From: Martinezella tropici | GTDB taxonomy: Bacteria; Pseudomonadota; Alphaproteobacteria; Rhizobiales; Rhizobiaceae | Assembly (NCBI RefSeq): GCF_003287875.1 | Contig: NZ_QMKK01000017.1 | Location: 19,975-83,974 of the forward strand | Reading direction: 5' to 3' | DNA length: 64,000 nt | In this document: positions 34,855 through 44,002 of the stretch, one piece after another | Layout of the letters: each line of letters begins with the position of its first letter | Numbering within the stretch: the first letter of the stretch is position 1 | The notes under the pieces: generated by a model | What the model was told of the DNA's origin: nothing | Seen by the model: the letters and a program-made list of their open reading frames with translations, nothing else | Database searches by the model: none | Program-made: the position numbers and the translations under genes

Positions 34855-35847
34855 ATGAAAGCGATGGTTCTCCAACAAATCGGGAAGCCGCTCATATTTG
34901 TCGAACGCGATGATCCAAGGCCCGGTCCTGGCGAGCTGAGGATCAAGGTCGAGGCATGTGCCGTCTGCCGTACTGATCTTCACGTTGTGGACGGCGATCT
35001 CAACAATCCAAAGCTTCCGCTTGTACCGGGTCATGAGATCGTGGGTATTGTCGATGCTGTGGGCCCCGGAATCGAAATCGCCAAACTCGGTCGCCGCGTC
35101 GGCGTCCCCTGGCTCGGTCATGCATGCGGAACCTGCTCTTTCTGTCAAATGAAGGCTGAGAATCTATGCGACCGGCCGCAATTTACCGGCTATACCCGTG
35201 ACGGCGGTTTCGCGACGCATGTTGTGGCCGATGCGGCATTCGCATTCGCTCTCGATGCGAGTGCCGATCCCGTATCGCTCGCGCCTCTTTTGTGTGCCGG
35301 ATTGATTGGCTGGCGTTCGCTCAGGAAGGCCGGCGACGGCAAGCGCATCGGCCTTTTCGGCTTCGGAGCTGCCGCGCACATCCTGACACAGGTCTGCCTT
35401 TGGCAAGGCCGCGACGTTTATGCGTTCACGCGCAGCGGCGACCATGCAGCGCAGCAGTTTGCGCTCGATCTCGGCGCCAGATGGGCCGGCTCATCGGAAG
35501 AAAGCGCACCAGTTCCGCTCGAGGCAGCCATCATCTTTGCACCGGCAGGCGATCTTGTGCCGATTGCGCTCAAGGCGGTTCGCAAGGGCGGAGTAGTTGT
35601 GTGTGGCGGAATTCACATGAGCGACATACCGGCGATGCGTTACGCCGTTCTATGGGGGGAACGCGAGCTTGTCTCAGTTGCCAATTTGACACGCGCGGAC
35701 GCAGCTGAGTTTTTCCCGATTGCCCAGATGGCCGGCGTGCGAACCCACACCAAGGTCTATCCGCTCGCGAAGGCCAACGAGGCGCTCTCCGATCTGCGCG
35801 CCGGGCGTCTCGTCGGCGCAGCGGTATTGGTGCCCGAGGCAAGTTAG
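34855..35847 (+). CDS. Zinc-dependent alcohol dehydrogenase
   Basis: Medium-chain dehydrogenase of 330 residues. Catalytic zinc site: Cys in ACAVCRTDLH (about 39) and His-Glu in GHEIVG. Structural zinc site: CGTCSFCQMKAENLC with four Cys. A Rossmann motif GLFGFGAAAH follows near 170. It resembles the AdhA-type branch that oxidises or reduces primary alcohols and aldehydes with NAD(P). ATG at 34855 (MKAMVLQQIGKPL); upstream frame extension lacks homology. Under low oxygen it could recycle NADH by reducing aldehydes (inference). Convergent with the Mg2+ ATPase gene, 38 bp apart. Confidence 0.9.
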   Translation: MKAMVLQQIGKPLIFVERDDPRPGPGELRIKVEACAVCRTDLHVVDGDLNNPKLPLVPGHEIVGIVDAVGPGIEIAKLGRRVGVPWLGHACGTCSFCQMKAENLCDRPQFTGYTRDGGFATHVVADAAFAFALDASADPVSLAPLLCAGLIGWRSLRKAGDGKRIGLFGFGAAAHILTQVCLWQGRDVYAFTRSGDHAAQQFALDLGARWAGSSEESAPVPLEAAIIFAPAGDLVPIALKAVRKGGVVVCGGIHMSDIPAMRYAVLWGERELVSVANLTRADAAEFFPIAQMAGVRTHTKVYPLAKANEALSDLRAGRLVGAAVLVPEAS

Positions 35848-35885
35848 CCCGATATAAGCAGCTTTCGCCAATATTGCCGTCACAG

Positions 35886-38486
35886 TCATCGCGGACGAAA
35901 ATAGAAACGTTTCACCAGCTCGAGCGCAGCCGCGTAAATCGCCGAGATTGCGATCAGACCTCCCATCAACGGCGCAGGGAGCGGCGTGAAATCGAATATG
36001 CTCGCGGCCATTGGAATATACGGCAGGACAAGCGCTATGAGTATAATGACTGCCGTCGACCACAGGAGCAGAGGCCCCGGCTTATCTTTCCATGCCGTCA
36101 TGGTCGTACGAACGATCAGCATGGTCGCAAGCTGCGTGATGAGGGACTCCACAAACCAAGCCGTGCGGAACTGGTTCGTTGATACATGCACGACGAAAAG
36201 CAGAAATCCGAACGTCGCGAAGTCGAACAGTGAACTGACCGGGCCAAAGAAGATCATAAAGCGTTGGATGCTGCGGATGTCCCAACGCCTTGGGCGCTGC
36301 ACCTGCTGTCGATCGACCCGGTCCGTGGCAATGGCCATGGCTGGAATGTCTGCAAGGAGATTGTTGAGCAGGATCTGCTTGGCGAGCAGCGGTAGGAAGG
36401 GGAGGAACAGAGAGGCGATTGCCATGCTGATCATATTGCCGAAGTTCGCGCTCGTTGCGATCGATATGTATTTCATAGTGTTGGCGAAGGTTCGCCGACC
36501 GTCGTCTACACCGCGAATCAGCACGTTGAGGTCCTGTTGAAACAGGACGAGATCCGCAGCCTCCCGGGCGACATCGACCGCACCGTCGACAGAAATGCCG
36601 ACGTCGGCCTCATGAAGGGCTGGAGCATCATTGATGCCGTCGCCCATATAGCCGACGACATGCCCGGAGCGCCGCAGAGCTTTGATAATGAGCTCTTTCT
36701 GGTTGGGATCAATCTCGACAAACAGATCTGTTTTTGGCGCGCGGGCAAACAATGCATCACTGCTCATCGACACCAGCTCTGCGCCGGTCAAAACTTGTTT
36801 CGTTTTCAGACCGATCGTGTCGGCCAGATGTTTGACGATGTAGCGGTTGTCGCCGGATATGATCTTGATGCCGATACCGCGATGTCTCAACCCCGCCAGT
36901 GCATTCTTGATACCTGCCTTCGGCGGATCAAGAAACAATAGAAAGCCCTCGAGGCAGAGCTCGCACTCGTCGTCCACGTCATAAGCCCCCTCGTCTTGAG
37001 CGAAACGCCTGGTGGCGATTGCGATCGCCCGAATACCGTCCTCGCCCCACTTGCGATAACGCGCATCGATGTCCGCACGCGACCGGTCATCGAGGGGCTC
37101 GACAGCATTACCTGTCCTGACAGAGGTACAGACGGAAAGGATATTGGCGACTGCGCCCTTGCAGACCATCATCGTACCCTGGCCGACCTCATCGACGATG
37201 ACCGACAACCGTTTGCGCATGAAATCGTATGGAATTTCGTCTTTCTTCACGAAGCCTTTCAGATCTGCGTTAGTCTCGCCGGATGCCAGTATGGCATCAT
37301 CGAGTGGGTTTTTAAGGCCGGCCTGCAGCGATGCGTTCAAAAAGGCGAGTAAGTGGACCTGCTGCGAGTGCATGCCGCCTATATCGACGCTATCGTCGAG
37401 CTTTATGATGCCTTCTGTCAGCGTGCCGGTCTTGTCGGTGCAGAGAAGGTTCATGCTCCCTAGATTTTCAATGGCGTCCAGCCGGCGAATGATGACACCG
37501 CCGGCGGCCATGGCGTGTGCGCCACGGGCGAGCGTCATGCTGATAATCACCGGCAAAAGCTCTGGAGTGAGCCCGACGGCCAACGCCAGAGAAAACAGCA
37601 GAGAGTCGATCAATGGCCGGTGCAGGAGCAGGTTGGCAACAAAGACGGTAATGACGATCACCAGCATGATCCGTGTCATCAAGTAACCGAATCGTCGTAT
37701 ACCTCGCGAGAAATCCGTTTCGGGTATCTGTCTCGCGATTGCGCCGGCGATGGTCGCATACTCGGTGCGCGTACCCGTATTAACAACGATAACCGTCGCT
37801 GTGCCGCTGCGAACCGATGTGCCGGTGAAGACGCAATTGGTCCGGGTGGCGATCGGAGCGTCGGGGGGACAGACACCCGCCATCTTGCCAACCGGGAAGG
37901 TCTCGCCCGTCAGAGCGGCCTCGCTGACGTTCAAGTCACGTGACGAAAGGATCATGCCGTCGGCCGGCACAAGACTACCGGCAACAAGCTTGACGATATC
38001 ACCCGGGACAACGGTGCTTACCGGGACAAGAGATTCTATTCCGCCCCTTACAACCGTCGCCGACAATGAAATACTTTTCTTTAGCGCCTCTAGCGCCTTG
38101 GTTGCTCCGTATTCCTGAGAAAAGCCAAGCAAGCAACTCGCAAGGACGATGAGGCTTATAATGATGGCATCATGCATCTCCCCGACCAGCGAAGATACCG
38201 TCGCGGCAAAGATAAGAATGAGAACGAGGGGATTCAGAAATTGCCGCACCAGAATATGAAGTGCGTTCATGTGTGTCATCGCGACGACTGTATTCGGACC
38301 GTAGCTTTTTAGCCGGGAAATTGCCTCTTGAGGCGAAAGGCCTTTTGCCTGCGAGCCGAGATCGTGCAGCAGAACATCCTCGCTCTTCGACCAATAAGGC
38401 GACGGCGACATCGTCGTATCTAGGTTTGTGGAAGCCGGTCTTTTAAGCGGAGCGTTCTTGGTGGTTTCGTCAATTTCAATAGGCAT
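35886..38486 (-). CDS. mgtA: Mg2+-transporting P-type ATPase (MgtA/MgtB type)
   Basis: P3B-type pump of 866 residues. Visible motifs: actuator LTGETFPVG, PEGL-equivalent GLTPELLPVI in the membrane, phosphorylation site DKTGTLTEG, GYMGDGINDAPAL hinge, and a C-terminal helix block including LLNNLLADIPAMAIATD. The N-terminal cytoplasmic part and about ten membrane helices match MgtA/MgtB, which import Mg2+. ATG at 38486 with AGAGGTG seven bases before. A perfect FixK box is only 55 bp upstream, so Mg2+ uptake seems tied to low oxygen here, in place of the usual PhoPQ control known in enterobacteria. Confidence 0.93.
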   Translation of the reverse strand: MPIEIDETTKNAPLKRPASTNLDTTMSPSPYWSKSEDVLLHDLGSQAKGLSPQEAISRLKSYGPNTVVAMTHMNALHILVRQFLNPLVLILIFAATVSSLVGEMHDAIIISLIVLASCLLGFSQEYGATKALEALKKSISLSATVVRGGIESLVPVSTVVPGDIVKLVAGSLVPADGMILSSRDLNVSEAALTGETFPVGKMAGVCPPDAPIATRTNCVFTGTSVRSGTATVIVVNTGTRTEYATIAGAIARQIPETDFSRGIRRFGYLMTRIMLVIVITVFVANLLLHRPLIDSLLFSLALAVGLTPELLPVIISMTLARGAHAMAAGGVIIRRLDAIENLGSMNLLCTDKTGTLTEGIIKLDDSVDIGGMHSQQVHLLAFLNASLQAGLKNPLDDAILASGETNADLKGFVKKDEIPYDFMRKRLSVIVDEVGQGTMMVCKGAVANILSVCTSVRTGNAVEPLDDRSRADIDARYRKWGEDGIRAIAIATRRFAQDEGAYDVDDECELCLEGFLLFLDPPKAGIKNALAGLRHRGIGIKIISGDNRYIVKHLADTIGLKTKQVLTGAELVSMSSDALFARAPKTDLFVEIDPNQKELIIKALRRSGHVVGYMGDGINDAPALHEADVGISVDGAVDVAREAADLVLFQQDLNVLIRGVDDGRRTFANTMKYISIATSANFGNMISMAIASLFLPFLPLLAKQILLNNLLADIPAMAIATDRVDRQQVQRPRRWDIRSIQRFMIFFGPVSSLFDFATFGFLLFVVHVSTNQFRTAWFVESLITQLATMLIVRTTMTAWKDKPGPLLLWSTAVIILIALVLPYIPMAASIFDFTPLPAPLMGGLIAISAIYAAALELVKRFYFRPR

Positions 38487-38534
38487 CGGCGGTCACCTCT
38501 GATGCCTTACTAGCCATTGCACGGCGCGTGCGCC

Positions 38535-38548
38535 TTGACCTTTGTCAA
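38535..38548. promoter_or_regulatory. FixK/FNR box before Mg2+ ATPase
   Basis: TTGACCTTTGTCAA is a perfect match centred 55 bp before the ATG at 38486. Confidence 0.83.
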
Positions 38549-38734
38549 CAGGCGATCATCCGCTCGCTAAAGCCGGCATGCCGTGACTGTCCCCCGAGAT
38601 GCGCCACCACTGCGACAGCATGGGAAATGCGCTGATCGAAATGTTGCGATTGGCCCAAGCCGGAACGATAGATATCCGGCATCCAAAATTTGGGGGCGGG
38701 GAGTAAACGTTGATATCAATCGTCCGCTGCTTGA

Positions 38735-39556
38735 TCAGTGGGCAACAAGAACCGGCATATCGAGATCGGATAGCAGTGATCGAGTGACTCCTCCAAGGGC
38801 AAATTCACGAATTCGGGAATGCCCATAGGCTCCGGCGACAAGCAGATCCGCGTGCAGAGCTCTTGCGCTCGATTGGATAGCGACGGCTACCTCTTCGCCA
38901 TTTGCACCGGCCACGACAACCTCTACATCCAAGCCGCTGTTGCGTAACACCTCCGCATATCGGGCCCGGCTCCTCTCATTCATTGAGCCATCATCGGTGA
39001 TCGATATCAAAATGACCTTCGATGCGCCTTCCAGGAATAATCTGGCGCCTGTCAATGCTCTCGACAGCGGCGCGCTGCCATCCCATGCGATTGCCACCGT
39101 GTCGATCCGGCCGCAGACGTGTTTCGCAGGGAACAGGACGAGAGGTCGGCCGCTTTCGAACAGAAGGTTCTCAAGCAATGGCATCATGGTCTCGGTCGCC
39201 TCGATAATTGACAGGTCATAAGCACGCGAGATTTCTACCAGAGTCTCAAGGATTTGCGGCTCCGACGCTTCGAATGGCTCAATGATGGCGCGAATGTCTG
39301 CTTTGCGGGCGTAGTCGTGCACTGCTTCGCTCAACGCGACACCGCTGTCGCGGCTGAAGCGTTTTGCCTCCGAGCTCAGTCTTTCGACGTCGTCAACCCA
39401 TGGGGATGATTGACCAACGAGTGGCGTCTTGATCTGCAGGACGCTCGCGGTGAGATCCGCCTTTTGATGTCGCGCCAAGTCGATCGCGTTTTGAACGACG
39501 GAAAACGAACAGGCTGTGGGATAGGTGATCAATGGCAGATGGAATTGCGGTTTCAT
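38735..39556 (-). CDS. Tandem universal stress protein
   Basis: Two-domain Usp of 273 residues (start MKPQFHLPLITYP; second domain from IDTVAIAWDGSAPLSRAL; loop GAYGHSRIREFALGGVTRSLL near the end). The ATG at 39556 has GGAG nine bases upstream; the frame continues to 39625 but that start would lie on the FixK box. Related to the Usp proteins at 3771 and 41423 in its C-terminal half but more distant at the N-terminus. Divergent from hsp20, each side with its own box. Confidence 0.9.
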   Translation of the reverse strand: MKPQFHLPLITYPTACSFSVVQNAIDLARHQKADLTASVLQIKTPLVGQSSPWVDDVERLSSEAKRFSRDSGVALSEAVHDYARKADIRAIIEPFEASEPQILETLVEISRAYDLSIIEATETMMPLLENLLFESGRPLVLFPAKHVCGRIDTVAIAWDGSAPLSRALTGARLFLEGASKVILISITDDGSMNERSRARYAEVLRNSGLDVEVVVAGANGEEVAVAIQSSARALHADLLVAGAYGHSRIREFALGGVTRSLLSDLDMPVLVAH

Positions 39557-39611
39557 GTCAGTCTTCTCCAGCAGGCGGACATAATGATCGCGTGCCCGCC
39601 GGCCCGCCGCC

Positions 39612-39625
39612 TTGATGAAAGTCAA
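39612..39625. promoter_or_regulatory. FixK/FNR box before Usp gene
   Basis: TTGATGAAAGTCAA is a perfect match centred 62 bp before the Usp ATG at 39556. Confidence 0.82.
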
Positions 39626-39714
39626 GATTGTTCGACCGGAGAGGAGCCTTATCTGCGCTCATAATCGCCAAATGAAGGCTTCGATCGCCTAACGGCGAGC
39701 GATATCGCGCCATT

Positions 39715-39728
39715 TTGATGCTGATCAA
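39715..39728. promoter_or_regulatory. FixK/FNR box before hsp20
   Basis: TTGATGCTGATCAA is a perfect match centred about 121 bp before the hsp20 ATG. It is the second box in the Usp/hsp20 divergent region. Confidence 0.8.
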
Positions 39729-39842
39729 TGAACAGTCTGGCAACCTCGTCTTTGATGACTCCGCGTCTCACGATGACGGTTTGGAAAAGGGCCGGGACGA
39801 AGTCGTCCTTCAAGGGTCCTCGCAACGAAGAGGAGAAATGAT

Positions 39843-40352
39843 ATGCCCGACATGGCAAGAAAACTTCCTGTGAGCACGGAGAAGAAGACGGCGCCCGCTA
39901 TGGAGCGCTGGGCGCCCTTCGAGAGCCTGCGATCGGAAATTGATCGTGTCTTCAATGACTTCACTCCGGGCTTCCTAGAAGACCGCACACTCGCGCGTTT
40001 CCCGAATGCCTTCACGCGCGGCATGCCGGCTGCCGACTTCATCGAGTCCGACAAGACCTATGAGCTCACAGTTGAGCTTCCTGGGATTGACGCGAAGGAG
40101 TTGGATCTGACACTCGCCAACGGCATCCTGACGGTCAAAGGCGAAAAGCACGAACGCAAGGAGGAAAAGGAGAAGGAATACTATCTCAGCGAACGGCGCT
40201 ATGGGTCGTTCCAGCGCAGTCTCCAACTTCCCAACGGTGTCGATGCAGACGGTATCAACGCATCCTTTGAAAATGGTGTTTTGAAGGTCGTTTTACCGAA
40301 GACGGCTAATGCTCACAAGAATGACCGGAAAATTGCAATCAAGGCAAGCTAG
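39843..40352 (+). CDS. Small heat-shock protein Hsp20
   Basis: ATP-independent chaperone of 169 residues that holds unfolding proteins. The alpha-crystallin domain spans about 57-160, with PAADFIESDKTYELTVELPG, NGILTVKGEKHERKEEKE, RRYGSFQRSLQLPNGV and the closing ASFENGVLKVVLPK. The C-terminal I-x-I/V tail appears as KIAIKAS. ATG after AGGAGAAATGAT. A FixK box is upstream; no ROSE-type RNA thermometer was recognised in the leader by eye. A strong hairpin follows the gene. Confidence 0.94.
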   Translation: MPDMARKLPVSTEKKTAPAMERWAPFESLRSEIDRVFNDFTPGFLEDRTLARFPNAFTRGMPAADFIESDKTYELTVELPGIDAKELDLTLANGILTVKGEKHERKEEKEKEYYLSERRYGSFQRSLQLPNGVDADGINASFENGVLKVVLPKTANAHKNDRKIAIKAS

Positions 40353-40420
40353 CCCACAAGCGCTCTACACTTGTCCGTCGCGGCTCAGCTGTAGGTTGCC
40401 AAGGGGGCCGGCGGCAGAAG

Positions 40421-40444
40421 AAGGGAGGGGCTCACCCCTCCCTT
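40421..40444. terminator. Bidirectional terminator hairpin between hsp20 and BON gene
   Basis: AAGGGAGGGG pairs perfectly with CCCCTCCCTT across a CTCA loop (10-bp stem) between the convergent hsp20 (ends 40352) and BON (ends 40450) genes. Only a short T run follows, on the plus strand. Confidence 0.75.
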
Positions 40445-40449
40445 TGGCG

Positions 40450-41097
40450 TTAGCCGACATGAAGATGATTTTCAACAATCGCGACGCCGGGGACAGACCA
40501 TGCGGCTTGCTCTGCTGCATGACGTTCGCTCCAGGCATGAACGTCACCTTCAAGAACGACTTTGCTGTCGGCGACGCGAACTTTGATTCCATCCGCCTCG
40601 ATCTCAGCGTTTCGCCGTAGCGCCTGCTCGATCCGTTCCTTGATATCTGACGCGCCGACAAGTTGCCGGATGGTTAGGATATTCGTCACGCCAACAACGC
40701 CGCCAAGCTTTTTGACAGCATTTTCCGCCGCCATGCGCTGGAAGTGCCAGCGTACTTCGCCAGAGAGTGTTACCCATCCGCGCTGGACCTTGACGTCAAT
40801 GGCGCCGTCGGGCAACGCAGTGTCCCAGGTAATGATATCAAGTGCGCGAGCTGCGATTTCATCGTCGGCATGCCTTTTCTGCTCGGGCCAACGCACATCG
40901 ATCTCATCGGCAATCGCCCGGACGCCTTTTACCCGCCGAGTAACTGCCTCCGCCGCCATTTTCTCGGCACAGCTCTTCACATGGCCAGATAGTGTCGCGA
41001 CGCCATTCTCCACCGAAACGCCGATCGCGGCAGCGTCAATGCTGGGATCAAATTCCAGTTCGTCGAGGATATCTCGACGTATCTTCAGGTCACTCAA
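40450..41097 (-). CDS. Triple-BON-domain protein, paralog of 26834-27481
   Basis: Three BON domains in 215 residues, the same length as its paralog (shared RDILDELEFDPSIDAAAIGV against RQNILDELEFEPKVDAAEIG). Start assigned to TTG at 41097: it follows AAGGAGG at ideal spacing and aligns with the paralog start, while the ATG further up (41172) adds 25 residues without a counterpart. Cytoplasmic, no signal peptide. No FixK box was seen in the 325 bp upstream, unlike the paralog. Ends at the shared terminator with hsp20. Confidence 0.87.
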   Translation of the reverse strand: MSDLKIRRDILDELEFDPSIDAAAIGVSVENGVATLSGHVKSCAEKMAAEAVTRRVKGVRAIADEIDVRWPEQKRHADDEIAARALDIITWDTALPDGAIDVKVQRGWVTLSGEVRWHFQRMAAENAVKKLGGVVGVTNILTIRQLVGASDIKERIEQALRRNAEIEADGIKVRVADSKVVLEGDVHAWSERHAAEQAAWSVPGVAIVENHLHVG

Positions 41098-41422
41098 GAT
41101 GTCCTCCTTGAAGACAATTGATCGAGGCTCGCGCCTCAAACCAAATCTCGTCAATCCGGCGTGCGGTGTCATTGCGCTGGGTCAAAGACGAAACCGCGTC
41201 TTGGCGAACTTCGTCGGGTCGGTCGGGGCCGGCGGGTAGACCCGGGTCGCATGGAACGGAATCCTCCGATGCTCGGATCAGGGGCTGTCAAGCTTCGTCT
41301 TCTGTCGATTGCTGACTGGCCGCATTTGCTGATTTATGGGCTATCTGTTGACCATGCGACGTCTACAATATGCTTGGCGGGCATCAAGGAGGCATGCCGG
41401 AAAACAGCATTTGCCCTTGCTT
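41098..41422. other. Intergenic region upstream of second BON gene
   Basis: 325 bp between two minus-strand genes. No FixK box, repeat or supported ORF seen. The BON promoter must lie here or further upstream. Confidence 0.5.
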
Positions 41423-42256
41423 TCAGTGGGCAAGAAACAACGGTATGTCCGAGTCTTTCAGCATCGATCGTGTCACTCCGCCGAACAGGCGTTCCTGTAA
41501 GCGTGGATGACTATAGGCTCCCATGACGATCATGTCGGCTGCGATGTCGGCGGCGTGTTGTCGCAACGTTTCATCGATCAATCGACCGCCGCTCGCAACG
41601 CAGTCGACATCGACCTTGACGCCATGTCGCGCGAGGAAGGCGGCGATATCCGCGCCAGGCTCTTCGCCGTTGACGGAGCGCTCAGCAAGGGGATCGACAA
41701 GCGTGACATGCACCGTTCCGGCGGCTTGCAAGAAGTCGATCGACTGGCGCGCGGCGCGCGCTGCCTCCTCCCCAGAGTCCCAGGCCAGCAAAATTGTTTT
41801 CGGCAGGAGCCGAACCATCTTGTCGCCCGGGGTGACAAGCACCGGTGTGGGCGACTGAAATAACGCCCCGTCGATCACTCTTCGCCGAAGTTCCTCGTTG
41901 CGGGCGGCCTGCGGACCGATGAGGACAAGATCGGCATAAAGAGCTCGCTCGGCTATGTCATCGTCTGCCCAGGCAAATTCCGTGTAGACTTCCTGCACGT
42001 CATAGGAGGACGCGCTCCCGCTGAGCAGCGTTTTGATATCGGCTGCTTTTTCGGTCAATCTGTCTATTTCACGTTGCCGCTCATCGAGCCTGATCGTGGA
42101 GAGGGCATCATATGTGGTGAGCGGAGGCGTGACGCACATCGAAACCACCAAGGCGGTAAGATGGGCACCATGCGTTTGGCAAAAGTCGACGGCGCCCTTC
42201 AGGTCATCCTTGAATTGACTGACGTCGAGGATACTCAAGACGGTTTTGATGGGCAT
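41423..42256 (-). CDS. Tandem universal stress protein, paralog of 3771-4604
   Basis: Two-domain Usp of 277 residues, the same length as its paralog and related throughout (MPIKTVLSILDV, LPKTILLAWDSGEEAARAAR, NGEEPGADIAAFLARHGVKV, MGAYSHPRLQERLFGGVTRS). ATG at 42256 with AAAGG about ten bases upstream; the upstream frame extension (to 42295) has no counterpart. Divergent from the beta-CASP nuclease gene. No FixK box found in the 126-bp divergent region. Confidence 0.9.
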   Translation of the reverse strand: MPIKTVLSILDVSQFKDDLKGAVDFCQTHGAHLTALVVSMCVTPPLTTYDALSTIRLDERQREIDRLTEKAADIKTLLSGSASSYDVQEVYTEFAWADDDIAERALYADLVLIGPQAARNEELRRRVIDGALFQSPTPVLVTPGDKMVRLLPKTILLAWDSGEEAARAARQSIDFLQAAGTVHVTLVDPLAERSVNGEEPGADIAAFLARHGVKVDVDCVASGGRLIDETLRQHAADIAADMIVMGAYSHPRLQERLFGGVTRSMLKDSDIPLFLAH

Positions 42257-42382
42257 GGTCGGATCGCCTTTCCTGGTTGGAGGAAAGGACAGCAAACCTC
42301 ACTTTCAACCTCATTTCCTTGATTTTCCGCAAAGCGAACCCGATCCGCCGCGCATAAGGTTGGGTGCATGCGAGGGAACCAG

Positions 42383-43984
42383 ATGTCGGATTCAATTTTA
42401 CATTTCTACGGTGCGGCCGGATCGGTAACCGGCTCGTGCTTTGTCCTTGAGCACCGCGGCACACGCACAATGGTCGATTGCGGCATGTTCCAGGGCTCCA
42501 AGACAGAGAAGGAACTGAATTACAGGCCGTTCCCGTTCGATGCCTCTCTGGTTGACGCCGTCATTTTGACCCATGCGCATATCGATCATTCGGGACTTAT
42601 CCCGAAGTTGGTGAAAGCCGGTTTCGAAGGGCCCATCCATTGCACGCCGGCGACCTTGGATCTGTGTTCGATCATGCTGCAAGACTCCGGACATATTCAG
42701 GAATCAGAAGTCGAGCAGCTGAATCGCCGCCACCGGCATAGATCGCGCGATACGTTGCAACCCATTTACACCGCAGAAGACGCGCGTGCCGCGATGATGC
42801 AGTTTCGAGCGGTTGCCTATAAAGAATGGCAGAGATTGGAGGGCGGACTTGGATTTCGGCTTTGGGACGCCGGACATCTGCTCGGTTCGGCTTCGGTCGA
42901 AATCGAGCTTGCGACCGAAAATGGCCCCATCCGCATACTGTTTTCCGGTGACGTCGGTCCGCAACACAAACTTTTGGAGGCCCGGCCGGATGCTCCTAAG
43001 GACTTCGATTACGTCATCTGTGAAAGCACGTATGGGGATCGTGAACGAGACGAAGCTTCCGACGTCGCTCGTCGCGGGCAACTTCGCGAGATCCTTCTCA
43101 AGGCCTATCATCCCAACAGCGCTCTGCTGATCCCATCATTTGCGGTCGAACGCACACAGGAATTACTTGCTGATATCAATGTGCTGATGGATGCTGGTGA
43201 GATATCCCGCTGTCCGATCGTCATCGACTCTCCATTGGCTTCGCGCGCGACCGCAATCTTCAAGCAGTATGCGCATTCCATCCCCAACGGCGACCTACTG
43301 ATCAAAGCACTGAATGCCAAAAATGTACGCTTTACGGAAACGGCCGAGCAATCAAAAGCAATCGACCTCATTCGCGGCTTCCATATCATCATCGCTGCCA
43401 GCGGCATGTGTGAGGCCGGCCGCATTCGTCACCGTCTCAAGAACTGGCTATGGCGCGATGAAGGCACGGTGTTGCTCGTCGGATTCCAGGCAGCCGGCAC
43501 GCTCGGGAGGATTCTTGAAGACGGCGCGCGCACCGTAAAAATCCAGGGCGAAGAAATCATCGTCCGCGCGACTGTGCGATCACTGGATGCCTATAGCGGT
43601 CACGCCGACGCCAGCGAATTGAGCGCTTGGATAGACGCCAGAAAGCCGATTCGCTCAGGGCTGTTTCTGGTCCACGGCGAGCCTGCCGCGCGCGACAGTT
43701 TGAAATCTCGTCTGCTGGTCGAGAAGCCGGAAGCGACCATCATCGTGCCATCGCTCGACGACAGCTACAGTCTGACGAAAACAGCCGCCGTACCGCTCGC
43801 ACGTGGTACGCCGCCTCCGCGCCTAGTACCCCAGGATGTCGGCCATTCGGATTGGCATAATGACTATCAATCGATCGTCCTCGATCTGGAGGAGCGGTTG
43901 CGTCAAACCGCCGACCGGAAAGGGCGCGCCGTCATTCTTCGGCGCGTCAAAAGAGCTCTTGAGGAAGACGGGCGTTCAAGCTAA
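42383..43984 (+). CDS. Metallo-beta-lactamase/beta-CASP RNA-processing-type protein
   Basis: Protein of 533 residues of the CPSF73/Ysh1-like branch. The beta-lactamase part has the zinc motif THAHIDHSGLIPKL (HxHxDH, near 58), GHLLGSASVEIEL and ILFSGDVGP. The beta-CASP part has VICESTYGDRERD, LLIPSFAVERTQELL, ASGMCEAGRIRHRL and the final histidine motifs YSGHADASELSAWI and LFLVHGEPAARDSL. Known members cut RNA. ATG at 42383 after GAGGGAACCAG. Followed after 18 bp by the small Cys-pair protein gene on the same strand. Target RNA unknown. Confidence 0.9.
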   Translation: MSDSILHFYGAAGSVTGSCFVLEHRGTRTMVDCGMFQGSKTEKELNYRPFPFDASLVDAVILTHAHIDHSGLIPKLVKAGFEGPIHCTPATLDLCSIMLQDSGHIQESEVEQLNRRHRHRSRDTLQPIYTAEDARAAMMQFRAVAYKEWQRLEGGLGFRLWDAGHLLGSASVEIELATENGPIRILFSGDVGPQHKLLEARPDAPKDFDYVICESTYGDRERDEASDVARRGQLREILLKAYHPNSALLIPSFAVERTQELLADINVLMDAGEISRCPIVIDSPLASRATAIFKQYAHSIPNGDLLIKALNAKNVRFTETAEQSKAIDLIRGFHIIIAASGMCEAGRIRHRLKNWLWRDEGTVLLVGFQAAGTLGRILEDGARTVKIQGEEIIVRATVRSLDAYSGHADASELSAWIDARKPIRSGLFLVHGEPAARDSLKSRLLVEKPEATIIVPSLDDSYSLTKTAAVPLARGTPPPRLVPQDVGHSDWHNDYQSIVLDLEERLRQTADRKGRAVILRRVKRALEEDGRSS

Positions 43985-44002
43985 CCACAAAGGAACAAGA
44001 CC

